64,000 nt of DNA, from positions 1,952,855-2,016,854 of the forward strand of contig NZ_KV917380.1 of NCBI RefSeq assembly GCF_002019765.1, given 5' to 3'. Of this stretch, positions 25,994-35,359 are shown one piece after another. A model generated the notes under the pieces. That model searched no databases. It saw nothing but the letters and a program-made list of their open reading frames with translations, and had not been told where the DNA came from. This stretch comes from Shouchella oshimensis (GTDB lineage: Bacteria > Bacillota > Bacilli > Bacillales > Bacillaceae_D). The first letter of the stretch is position 1; every line of letters begins with the position of its first letter. A program made the position numbers and the translations under genes.

Positions 25994-26037
25994 CCGTCCA
26001 TAATCATCATAGAGGTGATTTATAATGGACGGTTTTT
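25994..26037 (+). terminator. Terminator-like hairpin overlapping the yphA start codon
   Basis: CCGTCCAT (25994-26001) pairs perfectly with ATGGACGG (26025-26032), whose first three bases are the yphA ATG, and TTTTTATTTTTATT follows. Inside, AATCA and TGATT extend the stem around a bulge, enclosing the ribosome binding site AGAGGTGAT. It may end ypfD transcription and also hide the yphA start. Confidence 0.55.
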
Positions 26038-26645
26038 ATTTTTATTGGCTTGGGTGGATCGTGTTTGGACTTATGACGTTTTTTATGCCAAAAACCATCT
26101 TTCGCGCCATTGGTAGCGTGATTGTCTTAGCGTTGTTGCTATTCGTACCATTAACATGGACGTATGCCCACTATTCTTTCAGTGTTGGCTTTGTCTTTTT
26201 GCTCGTTTGTTGCTACGCGGCAATTGGTCAAAGAGCAATGAAACAACTGATCTATCCTCTATTTGTTTCGATTGTTATTGCAGCCGTTTATTTTGGCGTT
26301 CAAGCTTTTATCCGAATGGATCCAGTTGTTTTATTAGTTGGACCTTATGTCGTTCAACTTATTCTACCAGTTTGTGTAGCGCTTCTTCTACTTCGTGGGT
26401 ATAAAAGGTCCATTGTTCTTGTAATCGGGATGATGCACGGAGAGGTTTTTGTACAAATTCAACAGTCTCAGGGAATGCCAGTTTTAATCGGATCACTGGC
26501 TTTCTGGGACCTTGTTGCCTTTTCTTTTATTTTCAGTGTGAGTATCACGTGGATTACAGTGGTCATTCAGCAACTTGAAAAGCGAACTGTTAGACGTCAT
26601 ATTCCGCCATCATCCATCGGAAATAGGATAGACAAGCATGCATGA
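26025..26645 (+). CDS. yphA: YphA-family integral membrane protein
   Basis: This 206-residue hydrophobic protein has about six or seven membrane helices and a short polar C-terminus (EKRTVRRHIPPSS). Size and position between ypfD and der fit YphA of B. subtilis, which has no known function. The ATG at 26025 has AGAGGTGAT ahead, but both are contained in a terminator-like hairpin, so translation or transcription may be limited. No catalytic motif is visible. Confidence 0.8.
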   Translation: MDGFYFYWLGWIVFGLMTFFMPKTIFRAIGSVIVLALLLFVPLTWTYAHYSFSVGFVFLLVCCYAAIGQRAMKQLIYPLFVSIVIAAVYFGVQAFIRMDPVVLLVGPYVVQLILPVCVALLLLRGYKRSIVLVIGMMHGEVFVQIQQSQGMPVLIGSLAFWDLVAFSFIFSVSITWITVVIQQLEKRTVRRHIPPSSIGNRIDKHA

Positions 26646-26709
26646 GTTTAGTAAACTAATTGAGTTAGACAAAATTTATAGAAGCACGAAGTAGGAAGGG
26701 TGTGAGATT

Positions 26710-28023
26710 GTGACAAAACCAGTCGTTGCAATCGTTGGAAGACCAAACGTAGGAAAGTCTACGATTTTTAACCGGATTGTCGGGGAACGCGTTGCGATAG
26801 TGGAGGATATGCCAGGCGTAACGAGAGATCGACTTTATAATAAAGCGGAATGGTTAAATCATGAGTTTAATATAATTGATACAGGTGGAATTGAACTTGG
26901 AGACGAGCCGTTGCTTGCGCAAATGCGCCAACAGGCGGAAATTGCTATTGATGAAGCCCATGTCATTATTTTCTTAGTAAGCGCAAAAGAAGGAATTACT
27001 GCAGCCGATCAAGAAGTGGTGAATATGTTATTCCGCTCTAAAAAACCAGTCGTTTTAGGTGTAAATAAAGTGGATAACCCTGAAATGCGTGACCAGCTTT
27101 ACGAATTTTATGGCTTAGGTATTGGTGAGCCGTTTCCCATATCTGGCGCACATGGATTAGGCTTAGGAGATTTACTTGATGCTGTTGTTGATCATTTCCC
27201 TACTGACTTAGAAGTGGCATATGGAGAAGAAGCGATTAAGATGGCATTAATTGGCCGTCCAAATGTTGGGAAGTCTTCTCTCGTAAATGCTTTACTTGGC
27301 GAAGAGCGAGTCATCGTCAGTCAAATTCCAGGTACAACTCGGGACGCAATTGATACATCGTTTACAAAAGATGAGCAAGAGTATGTCGTGATTGATACTG
27401 CTGGAATGAGAAAAAGAGGAAAAGTGTATGAGGCAACAGAAAAATATAGTGTTCTTCGTTCATTAAAAGCAATTGATCGTTCTGATGTCATTTTAGTCGT
27501 GATTAACGGAGAAGAAGGCATCATTGAACAAGACAAAAAAATTGCCGGTTACGCCCATGAAGCGGGACGAGCAATTGTTATTGTTGTGAATAAATGGGAT
27601 GCTTTAGAAAAAGACCACAAAACGATGCAACGTTTTGTTGAAGACATTCGTCAGGAATTTCAGTTCCTTTCGTATGCACCCATTGTCTTTTTATCTGCAA
27701 AAACAAAGCAACGCCTTCATTTATTATTACCAGAAGTGAAGAAAGTGTCAGAGAATCACCATTTACGTGTGTCAACACATGTATTGAACGATATGATTAT
27801 GGATGCAGTAGCAATGAACCCAACGCCAACAGATAAAGGAAAACGTTTAAAGATTAATTACGTAACGCAAGTAGCTGTTCAACCACCGACATTTGTCTTT
27901 TTTGTGAATGAACCGGAACTTATGCATTTTTCGTACCGTCGCTTTCTAGAAAACCGTTTGCGAGCTACGTTTAACTTTGAAGGAACGCCGATTCATATTA
28001 TTTCTCGTAAGAAAAATGATTAA
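26710..28023 (+). CDS. der: Ribosome-assembly GTPase Der (EngA)
   Basis: This 437-residue protein has two tandem GTPase domains and a KH-like C-terminal domain. The first G domain has [18 protein letters not shown] and NKVD; the second [19 protein letters not shown] and NKWD. Der is essential for 50S subunit maturation. The GTG start at 26710 gives the family N-terminus ([16 protein letters not shown]); ribosome binding site GAAGGGTG. plsY follows 24 bases later. Confidence 0.96.
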   Translation: MTKPVVAIVGRPNVGKSTIFNRIVGERVAIVEDMPGVTRDRLYNKAEWLNHEFNIIDTGGIELGDEPLLAQMRQQAEIAIDEAHVIIFLVSAKEGITAADQEVVNMLFRSKKPVVLGVNKVDNPEMRDQLYEFYGLGIGEPFPISGAHGLGLGDLLDAVVDHFPTDLEVAYGEEAIKMALIGRPNVGKSSLVNALLGEERVIVSQIPGTTRDAIDTSFTKDEQEYVVIDTAGMRKRGKVYEATEKYSVLRSLKAIDRSDVILVVINGEEGIIEQDKKIAGYAHEAGRAIVIVVNKWDALEKDHKTMQRFVEDIRQEFQFLSYAPIVFLSAKTKQRLHLLLPEVKKVSENHHLRVSTHVLNDMIMDAVAMNPTPTDKGKRLKINYVTQVAVQPPTFVFFVNEPELMHFSYRRFLENRLRATFNFEGTPIHIISRKKND

Positions 28024-28047
28024 TGGTGTGTGTAAAGGGGGAAGCAC

Positions 28048-28665
28048 ATGATTATCACAACCATTTTTTTCGTGTTGTTCAGTTATTTACTCGGTTCAGT
28101 AAGTTTTAGTTACCTTATTGCGAAGAAAATAAAAAAAATTGATATTCGTAAAGAAGGAAGTGGGAATGCAGGAGCAACGAATACGTTGCGGGTTTTAGGG
28201 GTAGGACCCGCTATTACAGTGCTTTTGCTCGATGTGGTGAAGGGTGTTTTACCAGTTCTACTGGCTATGCTCTTCACTGATGCTGCGTTTGTTCACGTGC
28301 TCACGGGCTTTGCTGCTATTCTCGGACACAATTGGCCTATTTATTTCGGTTTTAGAGGCGGTAAGGGAGTAGCAACCTCCATCGGTGTACTCGTTAGTCT
28401 TGTATTCCTTCCAGCCTTGCTTGCAGGAGTTGTGGCCATTGCGAGTATTTTCATTACTAGATATGTGTCGCTAGGTTCCTTATTATTTGCTGTACTAACT
28501 CCTGTAGCACTCGTATTATTAATGCTTATCCCAAGCTTTTCCTATCCATTTGAATACATGTTGTTTACCGTTATATTGGCGGTTATGTCGCTGTGGCGTC
28601 ATCGCACGAACGTGAGCCGACTTTTATCAGGGACAGAAAATAAAATTGGCAGAAAGCATGCATAG
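28048..28665 (+). CDS. plsY: Glycerol-3-phosphate acyltransferase PlsY
   Basis: This 205-residue protein has about five membrane helices and the three PlsY active-site motifs: GSGNAGATNTLR, the central HNWPIYFGFRGGKGVATS and the C-terminal SLWRHRTNVSRLLSGTE. It moves an acyl group from acyl-phosphate to glycerol-3-phosphate. In B. subtilis plsY (yneS) is elsewhere; here it lies between der and gpsA, next to the enzyme that makes its substrate. Confidence 0.94.
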   Translation: MIITTIFFVLFSYLLGSVSFSYLIAKKIKKIDIRKEGSGNAGATNTLRVLGVGPAITVLLLDVVKGVLPVLLAMLFTDAAFVHVLTGFAAILGHNWPIYFGFRGGKGVATSIGVLVSLVFLPALLAGVVAIASIFITRYVSLGSLLFAVLTPVALVLLMLIPSFSYPFEYMLFTVILAVMSLWRHRTNVSRLLSGTENKIGRKHA

Positions 28666-28677
28666 GAGTAGATAAAA

Positions 28678-29706
28678 ATGAAGCAAAAACTAGCTGTAAT
28701 TGGTGCAGGGAGCTGGGGTACTGCCCTAGCTGTCGTTCTTGCTGATAATGGACACGATGTTCGATTAGTTGCAAGAAGACAAAGTCAAGTAGATGAGATT
28801 AATCAACTTCATACGAATGAGAAATATTTAGGACAAGTACAGTTACCTGAGTCATTAACGGCTTATCTTGAGATGGAAGAAGCGGTAAGGGATGCAGATG
28901 CCATCATTCTCGTCGTTCCATCAAAAGCGATGCGCGAAACAGTTCAAGGGCTTGTCGCAATTCTAGAACAACCAGTTCCTATTATTCATGCGAGCAAAGG
29001 AATTGAACCAAATACATATAAACGAGTGTCAGAAGTTATTGAAGATGCTGCAGCAGGATCACCTCATGTGGCTTCTATAACGGTATTATCAGGTCCGAGT
29101 CATGCAGAAGAAGTAGCCCTTCGTCAACCGACCACGGTAACGGTCGCATCACGTACTGAATCGGCTGCAGCGTACGCGCAAGAGTTGTTCATGAATCAGC
29201 AGTTTAGAGTGTATACAAATCCTGATTTAATTGGCGTCGAAATTGGTGGCGCTTTAAAGAACATTATCGCCCTAGTTTGTGGTGTGACAAACGGTCTTGG
29301 ATATGGAGATAATACAAAAGCAGCCATTATGACTAGAGGCTTAACCGAAATTTCTCGACTTGGTGTTCATATGGGCGCGCAGCCTCTTACATTTTCAGGT
29401 TTAACAGGATTAGGCGATTTAATTGTTACCTGTACAAGCGTACATTCTCGAAACTGGCGTGCTGGACATATGTTAGGAAAAGGAAAATCAATGGAAGAGG
29501 TTCTTGAGGAAATGGGAATGGTTGTTGAAGGGATACGGACAACGCAAGCTGCTTATGAACTCGCCAAAAAAGAAAACATTAACATGCCGTTAACAGAGGC
29601 GCTTTACGCTGTGTTGTTTAATGGCGTTGACCCAATTAAAGCGGCTGAAGATTTGATGGGTCGTGTAAAGCGAAATGAAGTAGAGGAATTGTACCATCTC
29701 GATTAA
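28678..29706 (+). CDS. gpsA: NAD(P)H-dependent glycerol-3-phosphate dehydrogenase
   Basis: This 342-residue cytoplasmic enzyme reduces dihydroxyacetone phosphate to glycerol-3-phosphate for phospholipids. It shows the dinucleotide motif IGAGSWGTALA, HASKGIEP, LSGPSHAEEV, the catalytic Lys in GGALKNIIAL and TFSGLTGLGDLIVTC. It starts 12 bases after plsY, so der-plsY-gpsA behaves as one operon. No terminator is seen before the small spore gene that follows. Confidence 0.96.
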   Translation: MKQKLAVIGAGSWGTALAVVLADNGHDVRLVARRQSQVDEINQLHTNEKYLGQVQLPESLTAYLEMEEAVRDADAIILVVPSKAMRETVQGLVAILEQPVPIIHASKGIEPNTYKRVSEVIEDAAAGSPHVASITVLSGPSHAEEVALRQPTTVTVASRTESAAAYAQELFMNQQFRVYTNPDLIGVEIGGALKNIIALVCGVTNGLGYGDNTKAAIMTRGLTEISRLGVHMGAQPLTFSGLTGLGDLIVTCTSVHSRNWRAGHMLGKGKSMEEVLEEMGMVVEGIRTTQAAYELAKKENINMPLTEALYAVLFNGVDPIKAAEDLMGRVKRNEVEELYHLD

Positions 29707-29779
29707 CGGCTTCCACGTTCGCACATTTTTTCTCCCCCATGCATACGATGAAAGGAACGTAAGCATGAGGAGGGATTGG

Positions 29780-30046
29780 ATGTTTAAGAAAAATGATTCG
29801 TTTTTTGATCAAGTTCAAAAAAACACAAAGGTTCGCCCGGATGAGCTTTTAAAACTAGCAAACTCTGTTAGTCAATCAAACTTAAAAGACGAAGCAACGT
29901 TGCGTGATTTAATTAGTCGTGTTGCTGCAATGGCAAACAAACCTGTTTCAAAAGAAAAAGAAGATCAGATTGTTTCTGCGATTTTAAATAATAACATGCC
30001 AACGGATTTGTCGTCTTTGACAAAAATGTTTAACAACAAAAAGTAG
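29780..30046 (+). CDS. SpoVIF-like small sporulation protein
   Basis: This 88-residue, largely helical protein has the pattern SFFDQVQKNTKV, ELLKLANSVSQSNLKDE, NKPVSKEKEDQIVSAILNNN and a terminal LTKMFNNKK, which I recognise as the stage VI sporulation protein F type, associated with spore coat assembly. The ATG at 29780 follows GAGGAGGG by 6 bases; an earlier in-frame ATG at 29765 precedes that site and is rejected. It would be expected to be expressed in the mother cell, but no sporulation promoter was identified. Confidence 0.75.
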   Translation: MFKKNDSFFDQVQKNTKVRPDELLKLANSVSQSNLKDEATLRDLISRVAAMANKPVSKEKEDQIVSAILNNNMPTDLSSLTKMFNNKK

Positions 30047-30139
30047 AGAAAATAGTCAAACATCCAAACAAAAATTCGAAGCCTGCATATACTGCAATAG
30101 AACACCTACTATTATAAGGGCAAGAAAAAGGATTTAGTC

Positions 30140-30177
30140 AAGCTAGAGAGGAGAGCCCCACTCCTGTCTAGCTTTTT
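30140..30177 (+). terminator. Rho-independent terminator after SpoVIF-like gene
   Basis: AAGCTAGA and TCTAGCTT arms with an inner GGAG/CTCC stem, then TTTTT. Confidence 0.88.
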
Positions 30178-30182
30178 AGCTG

Positions 30183-30209
30183 TTGTCACAGAATTTGATA
30201 TGCTATACT
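30183..30209 (+). promoter_or_regulatory. Sigma-A promoter of yphE-yphF
   Basis: TTGTCA (30183-30188), a short 15-base spacer and TGCTATACT, an extended -10 (TATACT 30204-30209). Confidence 0.6.
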
Positions 30210-30242
30210 TGAAAGGATGGAAGGATAAGAGAGGTGTATAAA

Positions 30243-30452
30243 ATGTCCTTAGCTATGCTAAATATGTACATATCATTTGGTGGAATTATTTTAATGTTTG
30301 TATCAGCCGGCACAGCCTTTTTGGCTAGAACAAAATTAAGTGGATTTTTAGCGAGAATTGTTTTAGCGTTTTCATTTATCTGTATGGTTGTGGCTGGTTT
30401 AATTGTCGCCTATATTGTAATTGGTGGACCCACGTCAAACTTCATGAGATAA
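30243..30452 (+). CDS. yphE: Two-helix membrane protein of DUF2768 type (YphE-like)
   Basis: This 69-residue protein has two membrane helices (about 8-26 and 36-61) joined by a basic turn (RTKLSGFLAR) and ends GGPTSNFMR. Size, topology and location ahead of yphF and spoIVA match YphE, of unknown function. ATG 30243 has GAGGTG six bases ahead; a GTG at 30234 overlaps that site and is rejected. Confidence 0.7.
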   Translation: MSLAMLNMYISFGGIILMFVSAGTAFLARTKLSGFLARIVLAFSFICMVVAGLIVAYIVIGGPTSNFMR

Positions 30453-30464
30453 AGGGGTTATAGA

Positions 30465-31190
30465 ATGAAACGCTTGACCATTTATAGTGTTGCCATTGTG
30501 TTTTTGTTAGCGGGCTGTATGCTACCCAACGAACAGCGAGTTGAAAATCAAGTGCCTTATGCCGATCAAATGGCAAGTGTACAAGCAGCAATTGATCAAT
30601 TTCAAGAGGAAACTGGGGTATTGCCAATTAAAACGTTCGACGAAAGCACGAACTTATATCAGCGCTATGTCATTGATTTTAGGCAGCTTATCCCAACCTA
30701 TATGCAAGATGCACCAGGGTCTTCGTTTGAAAATGGAGGAGTTTATCAATATGTCCTAGTAAATGTAGAAGAAGAGCCTGAGGTAAAAGTTATTGATGTG
30801 CGTATTATGAATGAGATCAATACGTTAACTCAACGAATTAATGATTATCGACGCGAGCATACCTATGCGCCTATTAAAGAATCTCTTGATTATGACTTGT
30901 TTACATTGGATTTTGAAGCGCTTGGTTATAAAGAAGAGCCTTATATTGATAGTCCTTATAATCAAACTCGCTTGCCATTGCTTTATACAAATAGTGGTGA
31001 CATTATGATCGACTATCGATTGGATTTAATTGAATTACAATCAGAGATGGATGGATCTTTTGCGACTGAAACGGATTTGCGAACTTATCTGTATGAAGAT
31101 GCACCATTTGTTCCTGTGTTCTCTGTTCCGTATACGTATTCAGAAGCTGACGGGATTCAATACGATACAAAATTCTATGAAAATGAATAA
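30465..31190 (+). CDS. yphF: YphF-like lipoprotein
   Basis: This 241-residue protein has a signal peptide and lipobox LLAGC (Cys18), so it is expected on the outer face of the membrane. The mature part has two similar halves each starting with a helix (MASVQAAIDQFQEETGVLPI; EINTLTQRINDYRREHTYAPI), followed by strands and conserved Tyr/Asp positions, suggesting an internal duplication. It follows yphE by 12 bases and is closed by a strong terminator. The role is unknown; synteny with spoIVA does not prove a spore role. Confidence 0.78.
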   Translation: MKRLTIYSVAIVFLLAGCMLPNEQRVENQVPYADQMASVQAAIDQFQEETGVLPIKTFDESTNLYQRYVIDFRQLIPTYMQDAPGSSFENGGVYQYVLVNVEEEPEVKVIDVRIMNEINTLTQRINDYRREHTYAPIKESLDYDLFTLDFEALGYKEEPYIDSPYNQTRLPLLYTNSGDIMIDYRLDLIELQSEMDGSFATETDLRTYLYEDAPFVPVFSVPYTYSEADGIQYDTKFYENE

Positions 31191-31203
31191 AATAGGTCTA
31201 GAT

Positions 31204-31249
31204 TGCCCCTTCCACTCGTAAGATAGAATTGGAAGGGGCATTATCTTTA
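31204..31249 (+). terminator. Rho-independent terminator after yphF
   Basis: TGCCCCTTCCA pairs perfectly with TGGAAGGGGCA, 15-base loop, followed by a T-rich tail interrupted by A and C. Confidence 0.75.
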
Positions 31250-31297
31250 TCGTCTCCCCTTTCAAGAGTGGATGCAGAAAAATATTCACCGTAGTCA

Positions 31298-31326
31298 GTC
31301 ATATTAATAGGACAATGTCATAGAAT
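31298..31326 (+). promoter_or_regulatory. Candidate sigma-E promoter of spoIVA
   Basis: GTCATATT (31298-31305) and CATAGAAT (31319-31326), 13 bases apart, fit the mother-cell sigma-E consensus (ATATT, about 14 bases, CATACA-T) with one -10 mismatch. spoIVA of B. subtilis is known to be sigma-E dependent. Confidence 0.6.
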
Positions 31327-31394
31327 TGGTAGTGGTTAGAGGTATAAGACTCGGCTGCATCATATTTTACTTGACCGGGAGGGGAATGATCTTG

Positions 31395-32873
31395 TTGGAA
31401 AAAGTAGATATCTTCAAAGATATCGCGGAGCGAACAGGTGGCGACATTTATCTCGGTGTCGTTGGAGCGGTTCGCACGGGAAAATCGACCTTTATTAAGA
31501 AATTCATGGAACTTGTGGTGCTTCCTAACATCGAAAATGAAGCAGATAAGAACAGGGCTCAAGATGAGCTTCCACAGTCCGCAGCAGGTAAACAAATCAT
31601 GACGACGGAGCCAAAATTTGTACCAAACCAAGCCGTTTCCATCCATGTTGATGAAGGGCTTGATGTAAATATTCGCCTCGTTGACTGTGTTGGTTATGCT
31701 GTACCTGGAGCAAAAGGCTACGAAGATGAAAATGGACCTCGCATGATTCATACACCTTGGTATGAAGAACCGATTCCATTTCAAGAGGCAGCAGAAATTG
31801 GGACGAGGAAAGTAATTCAAGAGCACTCTACACTTGGTGTTGTTGTGACAACTGATGGCACAATTGGGGACATTCCAAGGAGCGATTACGTTGAATCAGA
31901 ATCACGAGTTGTGGAAGAGCTTAAAGAAGTTGGTAAACCATTTATTATGATCGTTAACAGTGTAAGACCACATCACCCAGAAACAGAGCAGCTTCGGTCT
32001 TCGCTTTCAGAAGAATACGATATTCCGGTACTGGCTATGAGTGTTGAAGGCATGAACGAGCATGATATTAATAGTGTATTAAGAGAGGTTCTGTTTGAGT
32101 TCCCAGTACATGAAGTGAATGTGAATTTACCTAGCTGGGTAATGGTACTGAAGAACGACCATTGGCTTCGAGAAAGTTATGAAGAGTCGGTTCGTGAAAC
32201 GGTTAAAGATATCAAGCGTTTGCGAGACGTTGATCGTGTTGTTAGCCAATTTACAGAACTCGAATTTATTGATCAAGCCAAACTAGCCGGTATCGAAATG
32301 GGGCAAGGTATTGCCGAGATTGATTTGTATGCCCCAGATGAGCTATACGATCAAGTATTAAAAGAAGTAGTCGGTGTAGAAATACGTGGTAAGGACCATC
32401 TTTTATCTTTGATGCAAGACTTTGCTCATGCAAAAACCGAATATGATCAAGTGGCTGATGCCTTGCGAATGGTTAAGCAAACCGGTTATGGCATTGCTGC
32501 ACCGTCACTAGCCGATATGAGTTTAGATGAACCTGAAATTATTCGTCAAGGGTCGCGTTTCGGTGTTCGGTTAAAAGCTGTAGCGCCGTCTATTCATATG
32601 GTGAAAGTGGACGTAGAATCAGAATTTGCCCCTATTATTGGAACCGAAAAGCAAAGTGAAGAACTCGTCCGCTATCTCATGCAAGACTTTGAAGAAAATC
32701 CACTTTCAATTTGGAATTCCGACATCTTCGGGCGATCACTTAATTCGATTGTACGTGAGGGGATTTCTGCAAAGCTTTCGTTAATGCCAGAAAATGCCCG
32801 TTATAAGTTACAAGAAACCCTAGAGAGAATTATTAACGAAGGTTCTGGTGGGTTAATTGCGATTATTTTGTGA
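31395..32873 (+). CDS. spoIVA: Spore coat morphogenetic ATPase SpoIVA
   Basis: This 492-residue protein, the same length as in B. subtilis, has Walker A GAVRTGKST (Lys30), a Walker B-like VDCVGY region and the conserved C-terminal end GSGGLIAIIL. SpoIVA polymerises with ATP on the forespore surface as the base of the coat. The start is TTG at 31395: this alone gives the family N-terminus (MEKVDIFKDIAERTGG) and places GGGAGGGGA at a proper distance; ATG at 31386 is only 1-2 bases from that site. A terminator follows. The hbs gene found next in B. subtilis is absent. Confidence 0.97.
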   Translation: MEKVDIFKDIAERTGGDIYLGVVGAVRTGKSTFIKKFMELVVLPNIENEADKNRAQDELPQSAAGKQIMTTEPKFVPNQAVSIHVDEGLDVNIRLVDCVGYAVPGAKGYEDENGPRMIHTPWYEEPIPFQEAAEIGTRKVIQEHSTLGVVVTTDGTIGDIPRSDYVESESRVVEELKEVGKPFIMIVNSVRPHHPETEQLRSSLSEEYDIPVLAMSVEGMNEHDINSVLREVLFEFPVHEVNVNLPSWVMVLKNDHWLRESYEESVRETVKDIKRLRDVDRVVSQFTELEFIDQAKLAGIEMGQGIAEIDLYAPDELYDQVLKEVVGVEIRGKDHLLSLMQDFAHAKTEYDQVADALRMVKQTGYGIAAPSLADMSLDEPEIIRQGSRFGVRLKAVAPSIHMVKVDVESEFAPIIGTEKQSEELVRYLMQDFEENPLSIWNSDIFGRSLNSIVREGISAKLSLMPENARYKLQETLERIINEGSGGLIAIIL

Positions 32874-32877
32874 ATAA

Positions 32878-32910
32878 AAGAACTCTCTCCCTTAGGAGTG
32901 AGTTCTTTTT
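32878..32910 (+). terminator. Rho-independent terminator after spoIVA
   Basis: AAGAACTC and GAGTTCTT with inner CTCC/GGAG and a T run. Confidence 0.88.
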
Positions 32911-32982
32911 GCTTTTCCTTGATACTTTTGCTAATCTTTATAAGAGATTCGAAGTGGATAGCACGATGATGGAGGGACAAGA

Positions 32983-33537
32983 ATGGTTGATCAACATAAA
33001 ATAGAAACCGCAGTAAGAATGATTCTGGAGGCAGTAGGTGAAGACCCAGAGAGAGAAGGGCTTATTGATACACCGAGACGCGTTGCAAAAATGTATGAAG
33101 AAATGTTTAGTGGATTGCGCGAAGATCCGAAAACCCATTTGCAAACGGTCTTTACGGAAGATCACGAAGAGCTTGTGCTTGTTAAAGACATAACGTTTTA
33201 TTCTATGTGTGAGCATCATTTAGTTCCTTTTTTCGGAAAAGCTCATATTGCGTATCTTCCAAATGAAGGCAAAGTGACAGGGCTTAGCAAACTCGCTCGT
33301 ACCGTAGATGGCATTGCGAGACAGCCTCAAGTTCAAGAGAGAATGACGAAAACACTTGCTGACGCACTTGAAGAAACGTTAGGGGCAAAAGGTGTCATGG
33401 TAGTTGTTTCAGCTGAACATATGTGTATGTCGATGAGAGGTATTAAAAAACCTGGCTCTAAAACAGTTACAACAGCTGCTCGCGGTGTTTTCAAAGACGA
33501 CCCAATAGCAAGACAAGAAGTTTTGTCATTTATTTAA
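32983..33537 (+). CDS. folE: GTP cyclohydrolase I
   Basis: The enzyme has 184 residues and converts GTP to dihydroneopterin triphosphate, the first step of folate synthesis. Zinc and catalytic residues are in [18 protein letters not shown] and [15 protein letters not shown]; the substrate loop [10 protein letters not shown] is intact. It precedes mtrB as in B. subtilis, where the two are co-transcribed and called mtrA-mtrB. Folate made here is also the cofactor of the MetF/MetH enzymes at 15.6-20.9 kb. Confidence 0.96.
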   Translation: MVDQHKIETAVRMILEAVGEDPEREGLIDTPRRVAKMYEEMFSGLREDPKTHLQTVFTEDHEELVLVKDITFYSMCEHHLVPFFGKAHIAYLPNEGKVTGLSKLARTVDGIARQPQVQERMTKTLADALEETLGAKGVMVVVSAEHMCMSMRGIKKPGSKTVTTAARGVFKDDPIARQEVLSFI

Positions 33538-33619
33538 GTGAGAACCTCTAATAAGAGATGGTTGGTTTTATTCGTTCATATGCAACGCAAAAAATTCGTT
33601 TAATAGTGGAGGAGAAAAG

Positions 33620-33841
33620 ATGAGTCAAAACGCTGATTTTTTTGTTATTAAAGCAAGGGAAAATGGTGTACAAGTCATTGGTTTAACACGTGGTTCTGAT
33701 ACACGTTTTCATCACTCGGAAAAACTTGACAAAGGTGAAGTCATGATTGGGCAATTTACAGAGCATACGTCTGCGGTGAAAATAAGAGGAAAAGCTGTTA
33801 TTCAAACAAGTCATGGCACTATGGACACAGATGAAGAGTAA
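33620..33841 (+). CDS. mtrB: Trp RNA-binding attenuation protein TRAP
   Basis: This 73-residue subunit assembles as an 11-mer ring that, with bound tryptophan, wraps RNA carrying eleven (G/U)AG repeats. Residues equivalent to the RNA contacts Lys37, Lys56 and Arg58 of B. subtilis TRAP are present as Lys35, Lys54 and Arg56, and the tryptophan pocket ([20 protein letters not shown], then QFTEHTS) is intact. It should therefore be active; a matching triplet array is present at 41732-41791. Ribosome binding site GGAGGAG. Confidence 0.97.
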   Translation: MSQNADFFVIKARENGVQVIGLTRGSDTRFHHSEKLDKGEVMIGQFTEHTSAVKIRGKAVIQTSHGTMDTDEE

Positions 33842-33875
33842 ATTAGCAGGATGTAGTGTTTATGAATGGTTGCTG

Positions 33876-33884
33876 TGCTATACT
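33876..33884 (+). promoter_or_regulatory. Extended -10 promoter of hepS operon
   Basis: TGCTATACT with no good -35; start expected near 33891, ahead of the ATG at 33930. Confidence 0.5.
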
Positions 33885-33929
33885 TGATAGAGATCATCTG
33901 TATAGCAGGCGAAAGAAAGGAAAGTTTGT

Positions 33930-34631
33930 ATGAGAGATAAAGGAGCGGTCGATATTTCAACTGCTACTGAATTAAAACAGCATTTTGACCAACTAGTGCA
34001 ACATGATTATTTACAACAATATATTGACGACACTCGACCGGACCAAGATGAATTGTGGCTTGCTTACCAACTCATTCGTGAAGTGGAGCCAGAAGAACGA
34101 GCTCTGGCCATATCGCTGGCTTGGGGCTTTGTTCATGCTGGTGTCATGATTCATGATCTTGTTTCGTTACATAATGAGGACGACGATCGGTTAAAAAAGA
34201 GAAGGCAGCTAAATGTACTTGCTGGAGATTTTTATAGTGCGCGTTACTATCAATCGTTAGCAGGCGTGAATGCAGTCGATATGGTTGAATTATTTGGAAG
34301 CACGCTTCAAGAGATTTACGAATTGAAAATGGCTCATTACATGGACAAGTCGTTAACAGTAGAAGTACTATATGATCAAAAAGCAACGGTCGATGCTTTA
34401 CTCTTGCTAAGAATTATTCAAAAAGAGACGGATGAAGCGTATGTAAAGCGACTGGAGAGATTCTTTTTAACCAAAAGAGTGAAGAGGGAATTACAAGCGA
34501 CTGTCGATAAAGAAACAATCAACGTGTTACAGAAAAAGCTTGTCCAGACGGAGCAATCACTAAAGTCGTTCCTCAATAGCCAACGCAATGATATTCTCGA
34601 TCAGTTTTTTTATGGGAGGCTTACAACATGA
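33930..34631 (+). CDS. hepS: Heptaprenyl diphosphate synthase component I
   Basis: This 233-residue small subunit of the two-component C35 prenyl synthase has no DDxxD; its recognisable segment is [15 protein letters not shown], with a helical fold throughout. It works with HepT (36.4 kb) to make the menaquinone side chain. The start follows AAAGGAAAG. Its stop overlaps the menG start (ATGA). Confidence 0.88.
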   Translation: MRDKGAVDISTATELKQHFDQLVQHDYLQQYIDDTRPDQDELWLAYQLIREVEPEERALAISLAWGFVHAGVMIHDLVSLHNEDDDRLKKRRQLNVLAGDFYSARYYQSLAGVNAVDMVELFGSTLQEIYELKMAHYMDKSLTVEVLYDQKATVDALLLLRIIQKETDEAYVKRLERFFLTKRVKRELQATVDKETINVLQKKLVQTEQSLKSFLNSQRNDILDQFFYGRLTT

Positions 34632-35344
34632 GTCAGTCTAAGGAGGAGCGCGTTCACAGCGTTTTTCAGTCTATTCATAAGAGATACGATTTGATGAACT
34701 CTGTCATTAGCTTGCAACGGCATAAAGCATGGCGTAAAGATACAATGAAACGCATGGCTGTTCAAAAAAACAATTCTGCTCTAGATGTTTGCTGTGGGAC
34801 AGCCGATTGGTCCATTGCTTTAAGTGAAGCTGTTGGAGACGGTGGACGAGTAGTAGGTTTAGACTTTAGTGAAAACATGTTAGAAGTTGGCAAGGAAAAA
34901 GTAAAGCAATACGGCATGAAAAACATTGAATTGATTCAAGGGAACGCCATGGATCTACCGTTTGAAGACAATACATTTGACTATGTCACAATTGGGTTCG
35001 GACTTCGAAATGTACCAGATTACATGCAAGTCTTGAAGGAAATGGTACGTGTAACGAAACCAGGTGGAAGAATTGTGTGTCTGGAAACATCTCAGCCGAC
35101 TATTCCAGGTTTTAAACAACTCTATTTCTTTTACTTTAAACATGTCATGCCTCTTGCTGGAAAACTGCTAGTTAAAAAATACGATGAATACGCGTGGCTA
35201 CATGAATCAACGTTAGCATTCCCCAATCGAGAGAAGTTAGCGAGTATGTTTCGTGAAGCAGGCATGATAAACGTTGAAGTCAAGAGTTATACTGGCGGTG
35301 TTGCCTCTATGCATTTAGGACAAAAGCCGCAGAAGGACTCGTAG
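34628..35344 (+). CDS. menG: Demethylmenaquinone methyltransferase
   Basis: This 238-residue SAM-dependent methyltransferase of the UbiE/MenG family has the signature [22 protein letters not shown]-binding [22 protein letters not shown] and a C-terminal [12 protein letters not shown]. It performs the last step of menaquinone synthesis. In B. subtilis the gene is called menH (menG elsewhere) and lies between hepS and hepT. Confidence 0.95.
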   Translation: MSQSKEERVHSVFQSIHKRYDLMNSVISLQRHKAWRKDTMKRMAVQKNNSALDVCCGTADWSIALSEAVGDGGRVVGLDFSENMLEVGKEKVKQYGMKNIELIQGNAMDLPFEDNTFDYVTIGFGLRNVPDYMQVLKEMVRVTKPGGRIVCLETSQPTIPGFKQLYFFYFKHVMPLAGKLLVKKYDEYAWLHESTLAFPNREKLASMFREAGMINVEVKSYTGGVASMHLGQKPQKDS

Positions 35345-35359
35345 AAGGAGTTATCATTA

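Noticed and set aside
31299-31826. - strand 175-codon frame over the start of spoIVA
   Set aside because: Antisense to highly conserved spoIVA codons; no ribosome binding site or promoter, and the composition is Cys/Phe-rich as for shadows.
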